The position numbers were made by a program, and so were the translations under genes. This document shows, piece after piece, positions 42,650 through 53,983 of a stretch of 64,000 nt of DNA (position 1 is its first letter; every line of letters begins with the position of its first letter). The notes under the pieces were generated by a model. That model searched no databases, had not been told where the DNA came from, and saw only the letters and a list, made by a program, of their open reading frames with translations. This DNA comes from Stomoxys calcitrans (Eukaryota; Arthropoda; Insecta; Diptera; Muscidae), in contig NC_081553.1 of NCBI RefSeq assembly GCF_963082655.1, forward strand, positions 127,873,736-127,937,735. Reading direction: 5' to 3'.

Positions 42650-45600
42650 TTACATGATCTTCGTGCGTAAGCGTCTTCTTTCTTTATTTGGATATGACAG
42701 AATATTTGTTCCACTAGCCGAACGTAGAATAGCGTTCCAAGCGCCTCGATCTTCTGCGCTCATTCTAAAATCTCTGACACCAAGTTCCGAGGTGTCTCCC
42801 ACCTCATGATCTTTCCATTGAGCTTTTGGTCTTCCCGGTTTGCGTGTACCACCGTGTTTGCCTTCAAAAGACTTCTTTGCTGGAGCTTCTTCATCAATTC
42901 TGACAACATGACCTAGCCAACGCAGCCGTTGTATTTTGATGCGTGTAACTATGTTATCGTCGTCATGGAGCTTAACGCAAACTGGTCCATATATTTTACG
43001 ATACTCCAAGCACTGCCTCATCTGCTTTCATAAGTACCCATGCTTCAGAACCATATAACAACACGGGTAGTATCAGTGTCTTGTATAGTGTAATCTTCGT
43101 CTGTCGAGAGGTGTCCTTCTTTCTAAACTGCTTACTAAGTCCAAAGTATGGTTGCCCAAAAAGTAATTGCGGATTTTTTAAAAGAAAGTAAATGCATTTT
43201 TAATAAAACTTAGAATGAACTTTAATCAAATATACTTCTTTTACACTTTTTTTCTAAAGCAAGCTAAAAGGAACAGCTGATAACTGACAGAAGAAAGAAT
43301 GCAATTACAGAGTCACAAGTTGTGAAAAAATTTGTCATCGCCGACTACATGAAAAATCCGCAATTACTTTTTGGGCAACCCAATAGCATCTCTTTGCCAG
43401 TATTATTCTTCGCTTAATCTCAAAACTGGTATCATTCGTTTCGGTTACGGCGGTGCCGAGGTAGATAAAGTTACTGACTATCTCAAAATTGTGGTTCCCA
43501 ACTCTCTCCACTTTCTTTATCTGCTCGATTGTATTGTACAAGGTGTTTTGGAAGATGAAACCATCCATTTCGTCTTATCTCAATTTACTGCCAGATCCAT
43601 TTTCACTGACTCTCTTTCGATTCTCTCAAAGGTGACCGACCTATGATGTCGATGTCGTCGGCATAGGCGAGTAGTATGTGTTCTCTTGCGATTAGTGTGC
43701 CGGTGCTAAAGCCGCATTGATAGGACCCAATTATCTCATTGACTTAATCTTTCACACAGTACGCTCGACAGTATCTTGTATGCGATGGGGAGGAGACTTA
43801 TTCCTCTGTAGTTGGCACATTCCGTCTTGTCTCCTTTCTTATGTACGGGACATAGTATGCTGAGGATCCAATCATCGGGTTTGCGTTCTTCTTGCCAGAT
43901 TGCACATAAAAGCTGATACATACGCCTTATCAGCGTGTCGCCTCCGGTCTTTAATAGGTCAGCAGGTAACCCGTCGGTTCCTGCTGCCTTGTTGTTCTTT
44001 AGTCGGGTCACTGCTACCTGGGCCTCATTTTGACTAGGAGGTAACCATTCTATACCATAATCATTGATAGGTTCTGCGGTATCCTCTTCGCCGCCAACGT
44101 CGGATACTAGCAGTTGGGTAAAAGGTTCTTTCCATATCCTCAGCATGTAATCTGTGTCAGTTACCAAATCTCCTTTTTTGTCTCTGCAGGAGGATATGCC
44201 TGCACCAAAGCCATCGGTTTGATGTTTAATTCTTTGGTAAAATTTCCGGACTTCATTCTGACTTCTGTGCATCTCAATTCGCTCACACTCACGTCTTTCC
44301 ATTTCCTTTCTGTAGAATAGACGTTTCTCCTCTCTCCTTTTCTACCGATACCTCACCTTTATCTGGCGCGTTGCTACTGATTGAAGGGTTGCTCTATATG
44401 CCGCACTCTTGGCTTCAGTAGCATCTCAACACTCTTGGTCGTACCATGGGTTTCTTGGAGGAGGCTTCCGGTACCCAAGTACGGATTTCGCGGCATTTTC
44501 CATGGAGTGGGCAATAGTTTGCCACTGCCCCATTATATCATCGGAACAAGGAGTGCTTTCATCAAGCAGTTGTGTCTGTCGAGTGGAGCATGCCGCTGCC
44601 ATTTGTTGTGTTTGCAGCTTTTCAATGTCCAGCTTCCGTGCAGTGTCAGATCGTACTTTCCTCGCCATGTTCAAACGAACCTTTGCTGCAACAAGGTAAT
44701 GATCCGAATCTATATTCACTTCACGGATCGATCGTACATCTAACATGCTGGATGAATGCCTTCCATCTATCACAACGTGATCAATTTGATTTCTCATGTT
44801 TTGATCGGATGACAGCCATGTGGCTTTGTGAATATTTTTATGTTGAAATCTGGTGCTACCATGTTTTTGACCGTGGCGAAATCTATCAGCCTCAACCCAT
44901 TAATGGACGTTATCTCGTGGAGGCTAAATATTCCGACAGTTGGAACAAAAATGTCTTCCTTCCCTATCTTCGCATTAAAATCTCCCAGGACGATTTTAAT
45001 ATCATGGGCGGGGTAGCGGTCATATTCTCTCTCTCTATGCGCTCGTAGAAAATATCCTTGGTCTGCTCGTCTTTGTCTTCCATCGGTGTTTGGGCATAAA
45101 TAAGGCTGATGTTGAAGAATTTGGCTTTTATGCGGATTGTGGCTAGCCTCTCATCCACCGGAGTAAAGCTGAAGACAAGGTGTTTCAGTCTCCGACTAAC
45201 TACAAATCCACAGCCAAATGCATGCCTCGTGTTATGGCAGCTATAGTTGTAGTGACGCCATTCCCATTCCATCGCACTTCCTGTAAGGCGGTAATATCAG
45301 CCTTGTACTTCCCTAATACATCCGCCAGCGCTTATACTGCACCTTCTCTATAAAGAGTGCGGACATGCCAGGCGCAGATCCCCAAATCATGGTCCTTTTT
45401 TCGTTTGCGTGGGTCGTCAACATTGGGGGGGGACCGTTTTTACTATTCCTTTGGTTCTCATAGTTTTCCGGGGGTGGGTTACTGGCCCAGCGCCCCAAGC
45501 GCATGGGTTTTGTGGGATTGCAAATGTATCCCTTGTTGTGGAGAGCCGCTTGCTCCAAGATCAGACGCTCGCCTCCAGCCGCCCCTGGGAACAGACGCTG

Positions 45601-45690
45601 ATGTTGGCCATTGGTATCATTGGCACTCAGTATTTAATTAAGAGCCAATGCCACCTGACTCCTCACTGAGACTCTTCTCTCGAAAATCGT
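42650..45690 (-). mobile_element. RTE-type LINE, copy 1 (internal deletion, MITE inside)
   Basis: Minus-strand order: endonuclease (FGCGFVVSRRLKHLVFSFTP, KFFNISLIYAQTP), linker (MARKVRSDTARKLDIEKLQT), RT (VTRLKNNKAAGTDGLPADLL, ILCPVHKKGDKTECANYRG, ISLLPIAYKILSSVLCERL), the YADDIDIIGRS active site near 43645-43665, and the RTE C-terminus (TRIKIQRLRWLGHVVRIDEE, GGTRKPGRPKAQWKD). A segment present in copy 2 (about 58205-58545) is missing at about 43697, removing RT palm sequence. A MITE interrupts it at 43149-43383. Non-functional. Confidence 0.88.
43149..43383. mobile_element. mariner-type MITE, copy B (235 bp) with proven empty site
   Basis: Ends TGGTTGCCCAAAAAGTAATT and TTTTTGGGCAACCCAA with TA on both sides (43147-43148 and 43384-43385). 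The first bases of the left terminal repeat are shortened. The sister RTE copy reads CCAAAGTAGCATCTG at 57879-57893 with no insert, showing the precise pre-insertion TA target. Confidence 0.92.
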
Positions 45691-45691
45691 G

Positions 45692-46089
45692 CGTAAGCGT
45701 GCTTGGTAAAAACTTGGGTCTAGTGAGCGGAAGGAAAAGATCACTCAGGTGCATCTCTAGTACCCATAATTATGTATTCTGCTAATAATTTTCGCTCAGT
45801 TTGTATTTGAATTATTTTGAATAAATAAAATTGTGTAATGCTTGAGATCAAGTCCAAGGATCGGTTTATATGGGGCTGTATCTGTCTTTGGACCTATGAG
45901 GGTGACATTTGCCTTGAGGGCTCAAGTGTTCTTGACTTACCCAAATCAGATAAAAATGTAGGTTTTAAGAGCTCAAGAATTCAAATTCTGGGATCGACTT
46001 ATATGGGGCTGTATCTGTTTTTGGACCTTTGTGGGTGGCATTTGCTTTGAGGGCTAAAGTGTTATGGACTTAGCCAAATCAGATAAATA
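45692..46089 (-). mobile_element. DINE-like fragment, subfamily D4
   Basis: Matches 37222-37640: GTAAGCGTGCTTGG, CTAGTACCCATAATTATGTA, AAGGATCGGTTTATATGGGG and a second unit with GGGATCGACTTATATGGGGC. The units are about 130-140 bp. Confidence 0.6.
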
Positions 46090-46222
46090 TTGATTGACGG
46101 CTAGTCTAACTTGGCTAAATGTTTGTTTTTAGCAATAGAAAGACCATAATTTCTTGTATAACTACGTAGATCAGACTCGCCAAAATTTGCGGTTTTAATT
46201 TTTCCGAAGATTGAAACAATTT
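46090..46222 (+). repeat. Dispersed repeat, right copy (partner at 42437-42535)
   Basis: GACGGCTAGTCTAACTTGGC and TAGATCAGACTCGCCAAAAT repeat the left copy, with an intervening segment (AATAGAAAGACCATAATTTC) absent from it. Confidence 0.6.
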
Positions 46223-46224
46223 TT

Positions 46225-47373
46225 TCTATAAAGCACATTTTGTCATTCCGTTTGCAAAGCATCGAAATATTCATTTCCGACCCTATAAAGTATATATATT
46301 CTTGATCAGTGTAAAAATCTAAGACGATCTAGCCATGTCCGTCCGTCTGTTGAAATCACGCTACAGTCTTTACAAATAGAGATATTGAGCTGAAATTTTA
46401 CACAGATTCTTTTTTTGTTCATAGGCAGGTTAAGTTCGAAGATGGGATATATCGGACTATATCTTGATATAGCCCCCATATAGACCGATCCGTCGATTTA
46501 GGGTCTTAGGCCCATAAAGGCCACATTTATTATCCGATTTTGCTGAAATTTGGGACAGTGAGTTGTGTGAGGCCCTTCGACATCCTTCGTCAATTTGGCT
46601 CAGATCGGTCCAGATTTGGATATAGCTGCCATATAGACCGATCCTCCGATTTAGGGTTTTAGGCCCATAAAAGCCACATTTATTATCCGATTTTGTTGTG
46701 TTAGGCCCTTCAACATCCTTTGTTAATTTGGCCCAGATCGGTCCAGATTTGGATATAGCTGCCGTATAGACCGATTTCTTAATTTAAGATTTTGGGCTCA
46801 TAAAAAGCTCATTTATTGTCCGATGTCGCCGAAATTTGGGACAGTGAGTTAAGTTAAGCCCCTTGACATACTTCTGCAATATCGCACAGATCAGTCCAGA
46901 TTTGGATATAGCTGCCATATAACCTATATCTAGGTTTAGGTTTTGAGGCCACAAAAGAGGCATTTGTTGTCCGATTTCGCCGAAATTTGGGACAGTGCTT
47001 TGTGTTAGGCTCTTCGACATTTTTATGCAGCTTAGTCCAAATCGGTCCAGATTTGAATATAGCTGCCATGTAGACCGATATCTCGATTTAAAGTCTTGGC
47101 CCCATAAAAGGCGCATTTATAATCCGATTTCACTAAAATTTGCCACAGTGACTTGGCTTTTCGACATCCGTGTCGTATATAGTTCAGATCGGTTTATTTT
47201 CAGATATAGCTTCTGTACTTATTAGTATTTGGTCCAAACCGGAACATATTTTGATATAACTGATATGGGACATAAGGTATGCAATTTTTACCGAATTTTG
47301 ATGAAAGGTGGTTTACATATATACCAGAGGTGGTGGGTATCCAAAGTTCGGCCCGGCCGCCTTTTTACTTGTT
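46225..47373 (+). mobile_element. DINE/Helentron-like element, subfamily D2, copy k
   Basis: The 5' block is at the left: CATTCCGTTTGCAAAGCATC, CCCTATAAAGTATATATATT and GCCATGTCCGTCCGTCTGTT. Units carry GATATAGCTGCCATATAGAC and GAAATTTGGGACAGTG, with one unit shortened to about 123 bp (46611-46734) and the next 153 bp (46734-46887). The right end is AGTTCGGCCCGGCCG and TTTTTACTTGTTT with a damaged palindrome. Confidence 0.8.
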
Positions 47374-48099
47374 TACAGAAAGAATAGGCTACGACTATTT
47401 TCATTATAAATAATCAATTTCTGAAGGGTATAGTCGATTTGATTAAACGTTTTTGTAATTGAATATTTTTCTCATAACACTTGGTAACTTGACACAGCTT
47501 CTAATCAGAAAGCAAAACAAATCTATGTGAGCTTTGCTAAGACCGTCAATTGTTATTAGATTCGTTTTTTTTTTACTCTCAAATACACTTCATACCGCCA
47601 AGCATGGCGTTGACAAAGTGACCACATTCGTTCATAAAAGTGAATCAACACAGAGATGTTAGCCCATCAATTATAAATGTTCATAAACCAAACCAACAGA
47701 TTTTGTGAATAGAATGTCCACATCCGTTCACATTCTGACAAAGTCTAGTGTACAATTTTTAAAAGATAGCAAAAAGCTTTTGTGTGTTGCTGAGTATGGA
47801 ACGTGTCTTCCATCCACTCCATTGAATATTTACAAACGCCTCACCACACTGCTTCACAACCGCATATGTACAAGCAATGTTTAAAAATTCAATTGAACTT
47901 TAGGTTGGTATCCATTCACATTTTGTAGGGATGATGTTCACAACGGTCGGTGCATGAAAAAACAAAACTTGTTCACCAAATCATCCACGCTTGTTAGCAA
48001 TATTTCAAACAACGTCAGTATATGATAATGACAACATTGGTGCATGATTTTAGAACTTCTTTTTCCTATCAGTGTATGTATTTATTTGACAGGATGTTT
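47374..48099. other. Unassigned stretch
   Basis: AT-rich, no recognised gene. Words such as GTTCATAAA and TTCACATTCT recur loosely but no ordered repeat could be defined. Confidence 0.35.
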
Positions 48100-48970
48100 T
48101 GGATGGGGTTTTCAGGTTTCTATAAGAGTGAAAAAAAATTTTACTTGAATCGCACCACCCATCTCCGAGATCTGGCGTTTTTGAAAATTAGGGTAATAGT
48201 GAATCTAAGACATTTCGCCCTTGTTGCAAATTGCAAATTTTGCTCATGAACATTCCACTAAGGATCAGGGGCAAACTTCTCACATATCAATGAGTGCAGT
48301 CCGATTCAAGTTTAAGCTCAATGATAAGGGGCCTTCTTTTTATAGCTGTGTCCGAACGGCGTGCCGCAGTGCGACACCTCTTTGGAGAGAAGTTTTACAT
48401 GGCATAGTACCTCACAAATGTTGCCGAACCCAGTCGTTCAGCGTCATAGGCGGACATGCTAACCTCTGCGTTACGGTGCCCTCTGCTTATTATTATGAGT
48501 ATCAAATTTGTGCTCTACTCCCAAATACCAAACCAAAATTGGATATCAGATTCGTCTTTAACTTTCAAGTTCTTTTCATTAGGTCAATCAACCTGTTTGA
48601 GGAGATATTATGAGGTACACAACCAACTTTGGGCCCCATATAGCTATGATCGGCCAATATACCCATTTTGAGGAATTTTTGGGGGTGGAGCGATCCCCAT
48701 TACTTGGACACGGTTTTTATGACTAACTCGTAATCGACTACCCAATGCCATTTATTTGAACCCCATATTAACATGAACTCCAATATATCTGAAGGAGTTT
48801 AGGGGTTGGAGCGGTCCTCTGGTTAGGTTAGGTAATTGGCAGTCTGCCATCAGACTCACTTAGACGCCCTCTGGTTATTTGAAACCAATTTTTAATATCA
48901 CATTCGTATTCTACTTTCCAACACCATTCATTTGATACCCATATTGTCCCTATGGTCCACTTTTGGTTTT
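48100..48970 (-). mobile_element. HEL-T remnant, interrupted by SINE and LINE-tail pieces
   Basis: The left part (48110-48200) has CGCACCACCCATCTCCGAGA and CTGGCGTTTTTGAAAATTAG. After the SINE, GTGCTCTACTCCCAAATACC and GGATATCAGATTCGT mark HEL-T units, and ATTCGTATTCTACTTTCCAA follows the LINE tail at 48826-48880 (GGTTAGGTTAGG, CAGTCTGCCATCAGACTCAC). Confidence 0.55.
48225..48483 (-). mobile_element. SINE copy with internal deletion
   Basis: Shares GCAAATTTTGCTCATGAACA, CAATGAGTGCAGTCCGATTC and GGAGAGAAGTTTTACATGGC with the SINE at 11646. The head (GTCGTTCAGCGTCATAGGCG, GACATGCTAACCTCTGCG) is joined after a deletion that removes the B box and the middle of the element. Confidence 0.75.
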
Positions 48971-49214
48971 GGGTGGTGTTTTTGACCTTCTTGTTTAAAA
49001 CTCTCCATTTCGAGTTATTTTTGGTATTTTCCCTGTAAAGGATCACTTTTGGAAAAAAATTCGAAGCAGTTGGTGACAAAAATCGAATTGCAACTAAATC
49101 CATTTCAATTTGTTTACACAAAAGTCGATAAATTGATTAGTTGAAAGTCGACTTTTAGATCCCTACTTGTAATTCAACCGCTGATATATAAAAAGGGCTT
49201 GGTCATTTAAAGGT

Positions 49215-49620
49215 GTTGACACTGTTTATCGCCCTAAAGATTTTAAGGTCAGACATTATTTCCTATAAAAACCCCAACGAATGCATACCTGTGAAAACCT
49301 CCTCTGGCGCCATTTTGTGTGTTGATGAATTTCCCTGAAATGTGTATCAATGAGTAGTTATAATGCTTCTTCATTAGACATGTTCTGAATGCATCTTAGC
49401 ATAACAGGCTTGCATGCTAGGATCTTCCATAGCCTAGAGGGCTCGGATGTATCCTCCACGGAGCTCCAGAATTCCACCATGGATGTACGTAAGTAACGTG
49501 TTTTAGCTCGTCCTTGAATCTTCTTAACCCAGCCTTAAAGATGTCCCAGTCCTGCGGTTCCCTTTTGGCTATTGCTTTATTGAAGCGTCTTCTGCAATCT
49601 TTCGTTAAAACAGACAATTC
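49215..49620 (-). mobile_element. LINE-B fragment: EN-RT linker
   Basis: The minus strand gives LTKDCRRRFNKAIAKREPQD, WDIFKAGLRRFKDELKHV and then frame-shifted text around CCAACGAATGCATACCTGTG and GTGTATCAATGAGTAGTTAT, matching 53220-53560 of the larger LINE-B copy. It is broken at 49620 by the LINE-C 3' tail. Confidence 0.65.
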
Positions 49621-51240
49621 TGTTGTTGTTGTTGTAGCAGAGTTTTGTTTTTGTTCTATCTTGTTTCTGTTGAATATTTAGATCCAGGGACTCTGCGACT
49701 AAGTGGGGCTGCGTTCAGAGGGATCTGGGTCAAAGTCGAGTGGGCCTGGCTGGGCTGTTAGACAGATGACGTGTCATGTCCATGTAACAATCGAGACACA
49801 CATCCTGCAAGTTGGCATCAATCCTTTCTCTGTAGGAGTTGAGACCAGAACTAATAGAACCAGAACTACTCTGGTTTGCCAGAGGAGGTTAATTTCTTCA
49901 GATGCAAAGGGTGGCGGTCGTTTTCCAAGTACCATATTCACCCGGTAGCTATTGACCACATCTGTTACCGTGTCTGCATGAATGTAGTCTCGACCCGCTT
50001 GGTATGTCGCTTGCTCTAGAGGTTCTCTCTTGTAGCGCTGAACCTCTCGCACTAGATCATGTAGATCCACCTTAAAGCTTATTTCTGGGCGACGACGATA
50101 AAAACCCAGAAGGTATTGCTAAGGCAGCATGTAGTTATATCTTCGAACAGTTGGGATCTTTGTCACCTGCGCAGTTCAAAGACCGGTATTTCGGCAGTTC
50201 TGATTATTATTCCACTGCGTGTCACATAGCTGACGAGACCACACGGCGCTGCATAACTTAACACAGTGTGGCTAATGGCTTTGTACGTTGGTATCAAGCT
50301 TTCTTCATTAGCACTCCAATTGCTGCCGTCAAAGTGAATGGATGGCCTTATTTCTACTTCTGACCTATTTGGAATTGCAATGGCATGTGGGGAGAATGTG
50401 CTAGAGCTGTCAAATCTCAGTATGAAGATGGTAGGAATCATTACTCCATCGACTTTCACATTCAGCTCATTATTCACTTTATGCGTGTTTGTAGTGAATA
50501 ACGTGGCTGAAGATTTGGTGGCAGATATCTTCAAATATCTTGAGGTAGATGTTGAACCTCTCGCAGGTGTCAACAATGGGTGGTCTGATGTCATGATCGT
50601 AAAATCGTCAGCATATGGTAGATCTCATTGCCGTCTGAAGGGAATGTAATAGAGGATATATAGAGATTAAACAGTGGTGGAGTTTTCATCCCGCCTTGGG
50701 GAACTCTCTGTTACTCTCTACTGGGTTTCGACTTCTTATCTCAAAATTCCACAAACGACTGACGACGACACAGATAATTTTTGACCAAGCGTTTCAGGCC
50801 TGGCTGGGCAGTCGTGTTGGCGATGTCCTCAAATTGTTTGGCATGGCTGACCGTGTCAAATGTTTTCGATAGGTCAGTGCCACGAGGACCGTCCTATAAC
50901 AGGGCCTGAGCTAATTGAAGCCACGGCAAATGTGTACGGTGATGGCATGCAATGCATTTGATGTACAATGAAAATTTCGAAATCCATTCTGAAACTCGCT
51001 GAATGAAAATTCTCCAACGAGGCTCAGGCAGCGTCTTGGCTACTGGTGAGAAATGAGAGATCTGTCTGTACGAATCCTCCTTGCTCGGGTTCTTCCTAGG
51101 CTTCATTAGCAGGATCACTCTCTTCCTAACAGCGGATTCTATGAGAGTGCTCAAAGGCAGGTTGAGGAGAGTTGTAAGATACTCGACTCCAGGTAGATCC
51201 TCATTATTCAGCATTCCGCCTGGATGCCAGGAACGACATT
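49621..51240 (-). mobile_element. LINE-C copy: RT remnant with CAA-repeat 3' tail
   Basis: Reading the minus strand from 51240, RT N-terminal text includes RVILLMKPRKNPSKEDSYRQ and SHFSPVAKTLPE. Palm-like text near 50690-50660 includes PPLFNLYIS, and thumb text includes IFILRFDSSSTFSPHAIAIP and YKAISHTVLSYAAP (50163-50594). The 3' end at 49621 is a (CAA)n tail on the minus strand. Stops and frame changes are frequent. Confidence 0.7.
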
Positions 51241-51249
51241 CTTAACTTC

Positions 51250-51862
51250 GTCCACGGTAAATTGTGATAGCCGGCCAATAACATAGGAAATGTTATAACT
51301 TCTCCTCATCTTCTACCATACACATGCTATCACTTGCCGCACCTATTCCGCACAAGTGAGCACGTAATCCCATTTTCCCGTTATGATACCGTTATGAAAA
51401 GCTATACTAATCTCCTTTTTACATCCTTTCAGTAATAGCCTCGCCTTCTCACTATCCGGATCTCCCCATAGGATTTTCGTCGTTCTACCGACCGTTTCGC
51501 TGTTTGACAGTGTTACGTTCGCCGCCCACTCTCCTAACTCGGACTCCGTCGGATTTTTATTCACGAAATCCTCTGGCCTTCGTCGTCGCTCTTTTATTCC
51601 TCCTTACTCCGTTATGGACAGGCACCCAAATAATGCGGATCTTGCCATCCTTAGAGAAAGAGTTAATGTCCTTCTTACACTCCAAGATTGTTCGTGACTT
51701 TACCGTCCTGTTTGTTATGGCCTTGATGACCAGTTTAATGTCCGTAAAGATATTCACATTGGACGTCCTATCGGTGCATTACGTGATCGCTGCGACCTCC
51801 GCCGCACGAGCGTATTATGGTCAGGCAGTCGAAAATAGGTGTCAGTCCCTGGTTTTCCAATA
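51250..51862 (-). mobile_element. LINE-A copy: RNase H and zinc-knuckle remnant
   Basis: Minus strand: NIFTDIKLVIKAITNRTVKS, DGKIRIIWVPVHNGVRRNKR, then GEWAANVTLSNSETVGRTTK and ILWGDPDSEKARLLLKGCKK. The final RNase H aspartate motif is deleted (RNKRATTKA). The zinc-knuckle region at 51260-51340 is frame-shifted. Confidence 0.72.
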
Positions 51863-51894
51863 AAATCAGCTGTTTTCAATGAATTGGTGAACGA

Positions 51895-53971
51895 ATCGAG
51901 TGACAAAAAAAAAGTTAGTGGTCTAGGTCGTTACTATGTATGCCAGTGCGGGACCCACATACAGCAGATGTTCTATAATCTCTTCTTCCTCGATGTCCTC
52001 ACAGCTTTAGCAAAAGATGTTACTGGCAACCTTTAGTCTGTCAGCGTGTTTTCCAATCAGATAGTGACCTGTCAAAGCGGACACAATGACCGAGAAGTCC
52101 GTTTTAGACAGAGACAACAAAGCGGTAGTCCTCTTGAAATGTAGACTAGGCCACATAATTTTGGAAAGCCCACAACCCCCATTTGAGTCATCTATCACCC
52201 GTTGCCCTTTGGGCCTACCTTCCTTACATGTCGCTAGATGCATACCCATAGATTCCAGTCCCCCTGGAATGAATAAAGAAGTTCCTAGTCTTGCAAATTT
52301 CGAGGCCATCGTAGCGCAGAGAGTAGCATGTCCGCCTATGACGCTGAACGCATGGGTTCGAATCCTGGCGAGAACATCATAAAAATTTTCATCGGTGGTT
52401 TTCCCCTCCTAATGCTGGCGACATTTGTGAGGTACTGTACCATTTGGTATGATAGCCATGTAAAAACTTCTCCACAAAGAGTTGTCGCACTGCGGCACGT
52501 CGTTCGAACTCGGTTATAAAAAGGAGGCTCCTTATCATTGAGCTTAAACTTGAATCGGACAGCACTCATGGATATGTGAGAAGTTTGCCCCTGTTCCTCA
52601 ATGGAATGTTCATGGGCAAATTTGCATTTGCAATCTTGTAAGCTCGCACGCTCTATAATTCTGTGTATCTCTGTGGCCCGGCACCCAGAACAGGTAAATT
52701 TTGAACTGTTCAGCCATCTTGTCGAGAGATCTGCGAAAGTGAAGGCGGTTTTTGAATTCAGAACTGCATTCTCCAAGGATTTAATGGCTACCTGCCTATC
52801 TAAGAAGATATTTATGCCAATCGTCGTAGGTGACTAGGTCATGAAGGGCTGTTAGCCTTTATAATACGCATGCTGCTGCCGCGACAGGCTATCTGCAGGA
52901 ATCTTTGCCTTAAGCTATGTTTCCATCAACCTCTCAAAAGTCTTCAGCATAAAGGATAACGCACTAATAGGATGAAAAACTTTCGCCTTCCTTCGGTAAG
53001 ATTTTCTTTCGGAATGAAATGACCTTTGTGTCTCTCCATCCCACATGTATATACGGCATGCTGATACAAGCAGAGTATATCTCCCTAAGCCGAGGAGCGA
53101 GTCTGTCGGACAAAGCTCGTAATTTAACCGGTGATACATCATCACGGCCTGGCGACTTAAAGAAGTCGAAACTTTTTATCTCCCAAAGGATTTTCGACTC
53201 AGCGGCAATTTCCCCAATAACCTCCGACGAATGCATAGCAGGGACATCCTCTTTGGCGCCACGTTGTCCGTTGAAGAGCTTCCCGGGAAATGTGTATCAA
53301 CAAGCAGTTAAGTATTTTCTCTCGAGACACTGTCCATACATTCTCCGACTTCTGAATAAACCCCACCGTAATAGGTCTCGAGGACAGAATCTACCTTAGC
53401 CTAGAGGCCTCAGATGTATCATCCACGGAACTGCAGAATTACACCCAGGATTTGTTCTGAGCCTTTCGCAGCTCGCCCTTGTATTTTCGTAGCTCAGCCT
53501 TGTAGACGTCCCATTCGTGTGGTGACTTTTGGGGCTTTAGCCCTGTTAAAGAGTTTTCTGCGGCCCTTTCTTAGATTAACCAGTTCTGGGGACCATCATG
53601 GTGGTCGCAGTTTTCCCCTTGGCTTGGCACTTGGATATGCTGACACAAGCGAGTCATTCACCATAATCACCATTATGTATATGTCCTCCACTGATTCCAC
53701 TTCCTTTTCTGTTCTGGAAGAGATAGTCGTGCAGAATATGTGCCGAAATGTATACCAATCAGCCTTTCTTCTGCTTAGCCGAGGCACCACTTTTGCAGTA
53801 TTATCGCAAAGGCTGCAACAAATATAACGATGATCAGAGAAGCTGTGGTCATCCAACACTTCCCAGTCGCATATTCTTGCGCTTTAATCTTCCGGTACAA
53901 AGGTGATATCTAGCACCACCTACCCGTTTTTGGTAATAAAGGAACGTTTATTCACTTTATTACAAATCGCT
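51895..53971 (-). mobile_element. LINE-B copy: endonuclease, RT start, RNase H and tail, split by a SINE
   Basis: From the right, minus strand: endonuclease end (LDDHSFSDHRYICCSL, RRKADWYTFRHIFCT), linker, RT N-terminus (KSFDFFKSPGRDDVSPVKLR, FHPISALSFMLKTFERLMET). Then comes a deletion of most of the RT, RNase H text (VAIKSLENAVLNSKTAF, 52645-52830), the SINE, and the C-terminal tail (KFARLGTSLFIPGGLESMGM, KTDFSVIVSALTGHYLIGKH). This copy links the endonuclease/RT text of LINE-B to an RNase H tail. Confidence 0.75.
52303..52630 (+). mobile_element. SINE copy inserted in LINE-B RNase H
   Basis: The head GGCCATCGTAGCGCAGAGAG has an A box and GGGTTCGAATCCTGGCGAGA a perfect B box. The body has GGTGGTTTTCCCCTCCTAAT, GGCTCCTTATCATTGAGCTT and ATTGAGCTTAAACTTGAATC. 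Flanks TCTTGCAA (52289-52296) and TCTTGTAA (52634-52641) look like a mutated target-site duplication within one RNase H coding segment. Confidence 0.82.
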
Positions 53972-53983
53972 ACTTATAATCTA

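Noticed and set aside
44381..44743. Plus-strand open frames opposite the RTE elements (also 59216-59625)
   Set aside because: They are antisense shadows of the conserved RTE linker and RT, which read properly on the minus strand.
47760..48075. A hAT-like terminus TTCCTATCAGTGTA near 48066-48080
   Set aside because: Only one candidate end is found and no matching inverted end or 8-bp duplication could be identified.
48405..48485. Possible separate tRNA-like pseudogene
   Set aside because: It is the head of the internally deleted SINE at 48225-48483.
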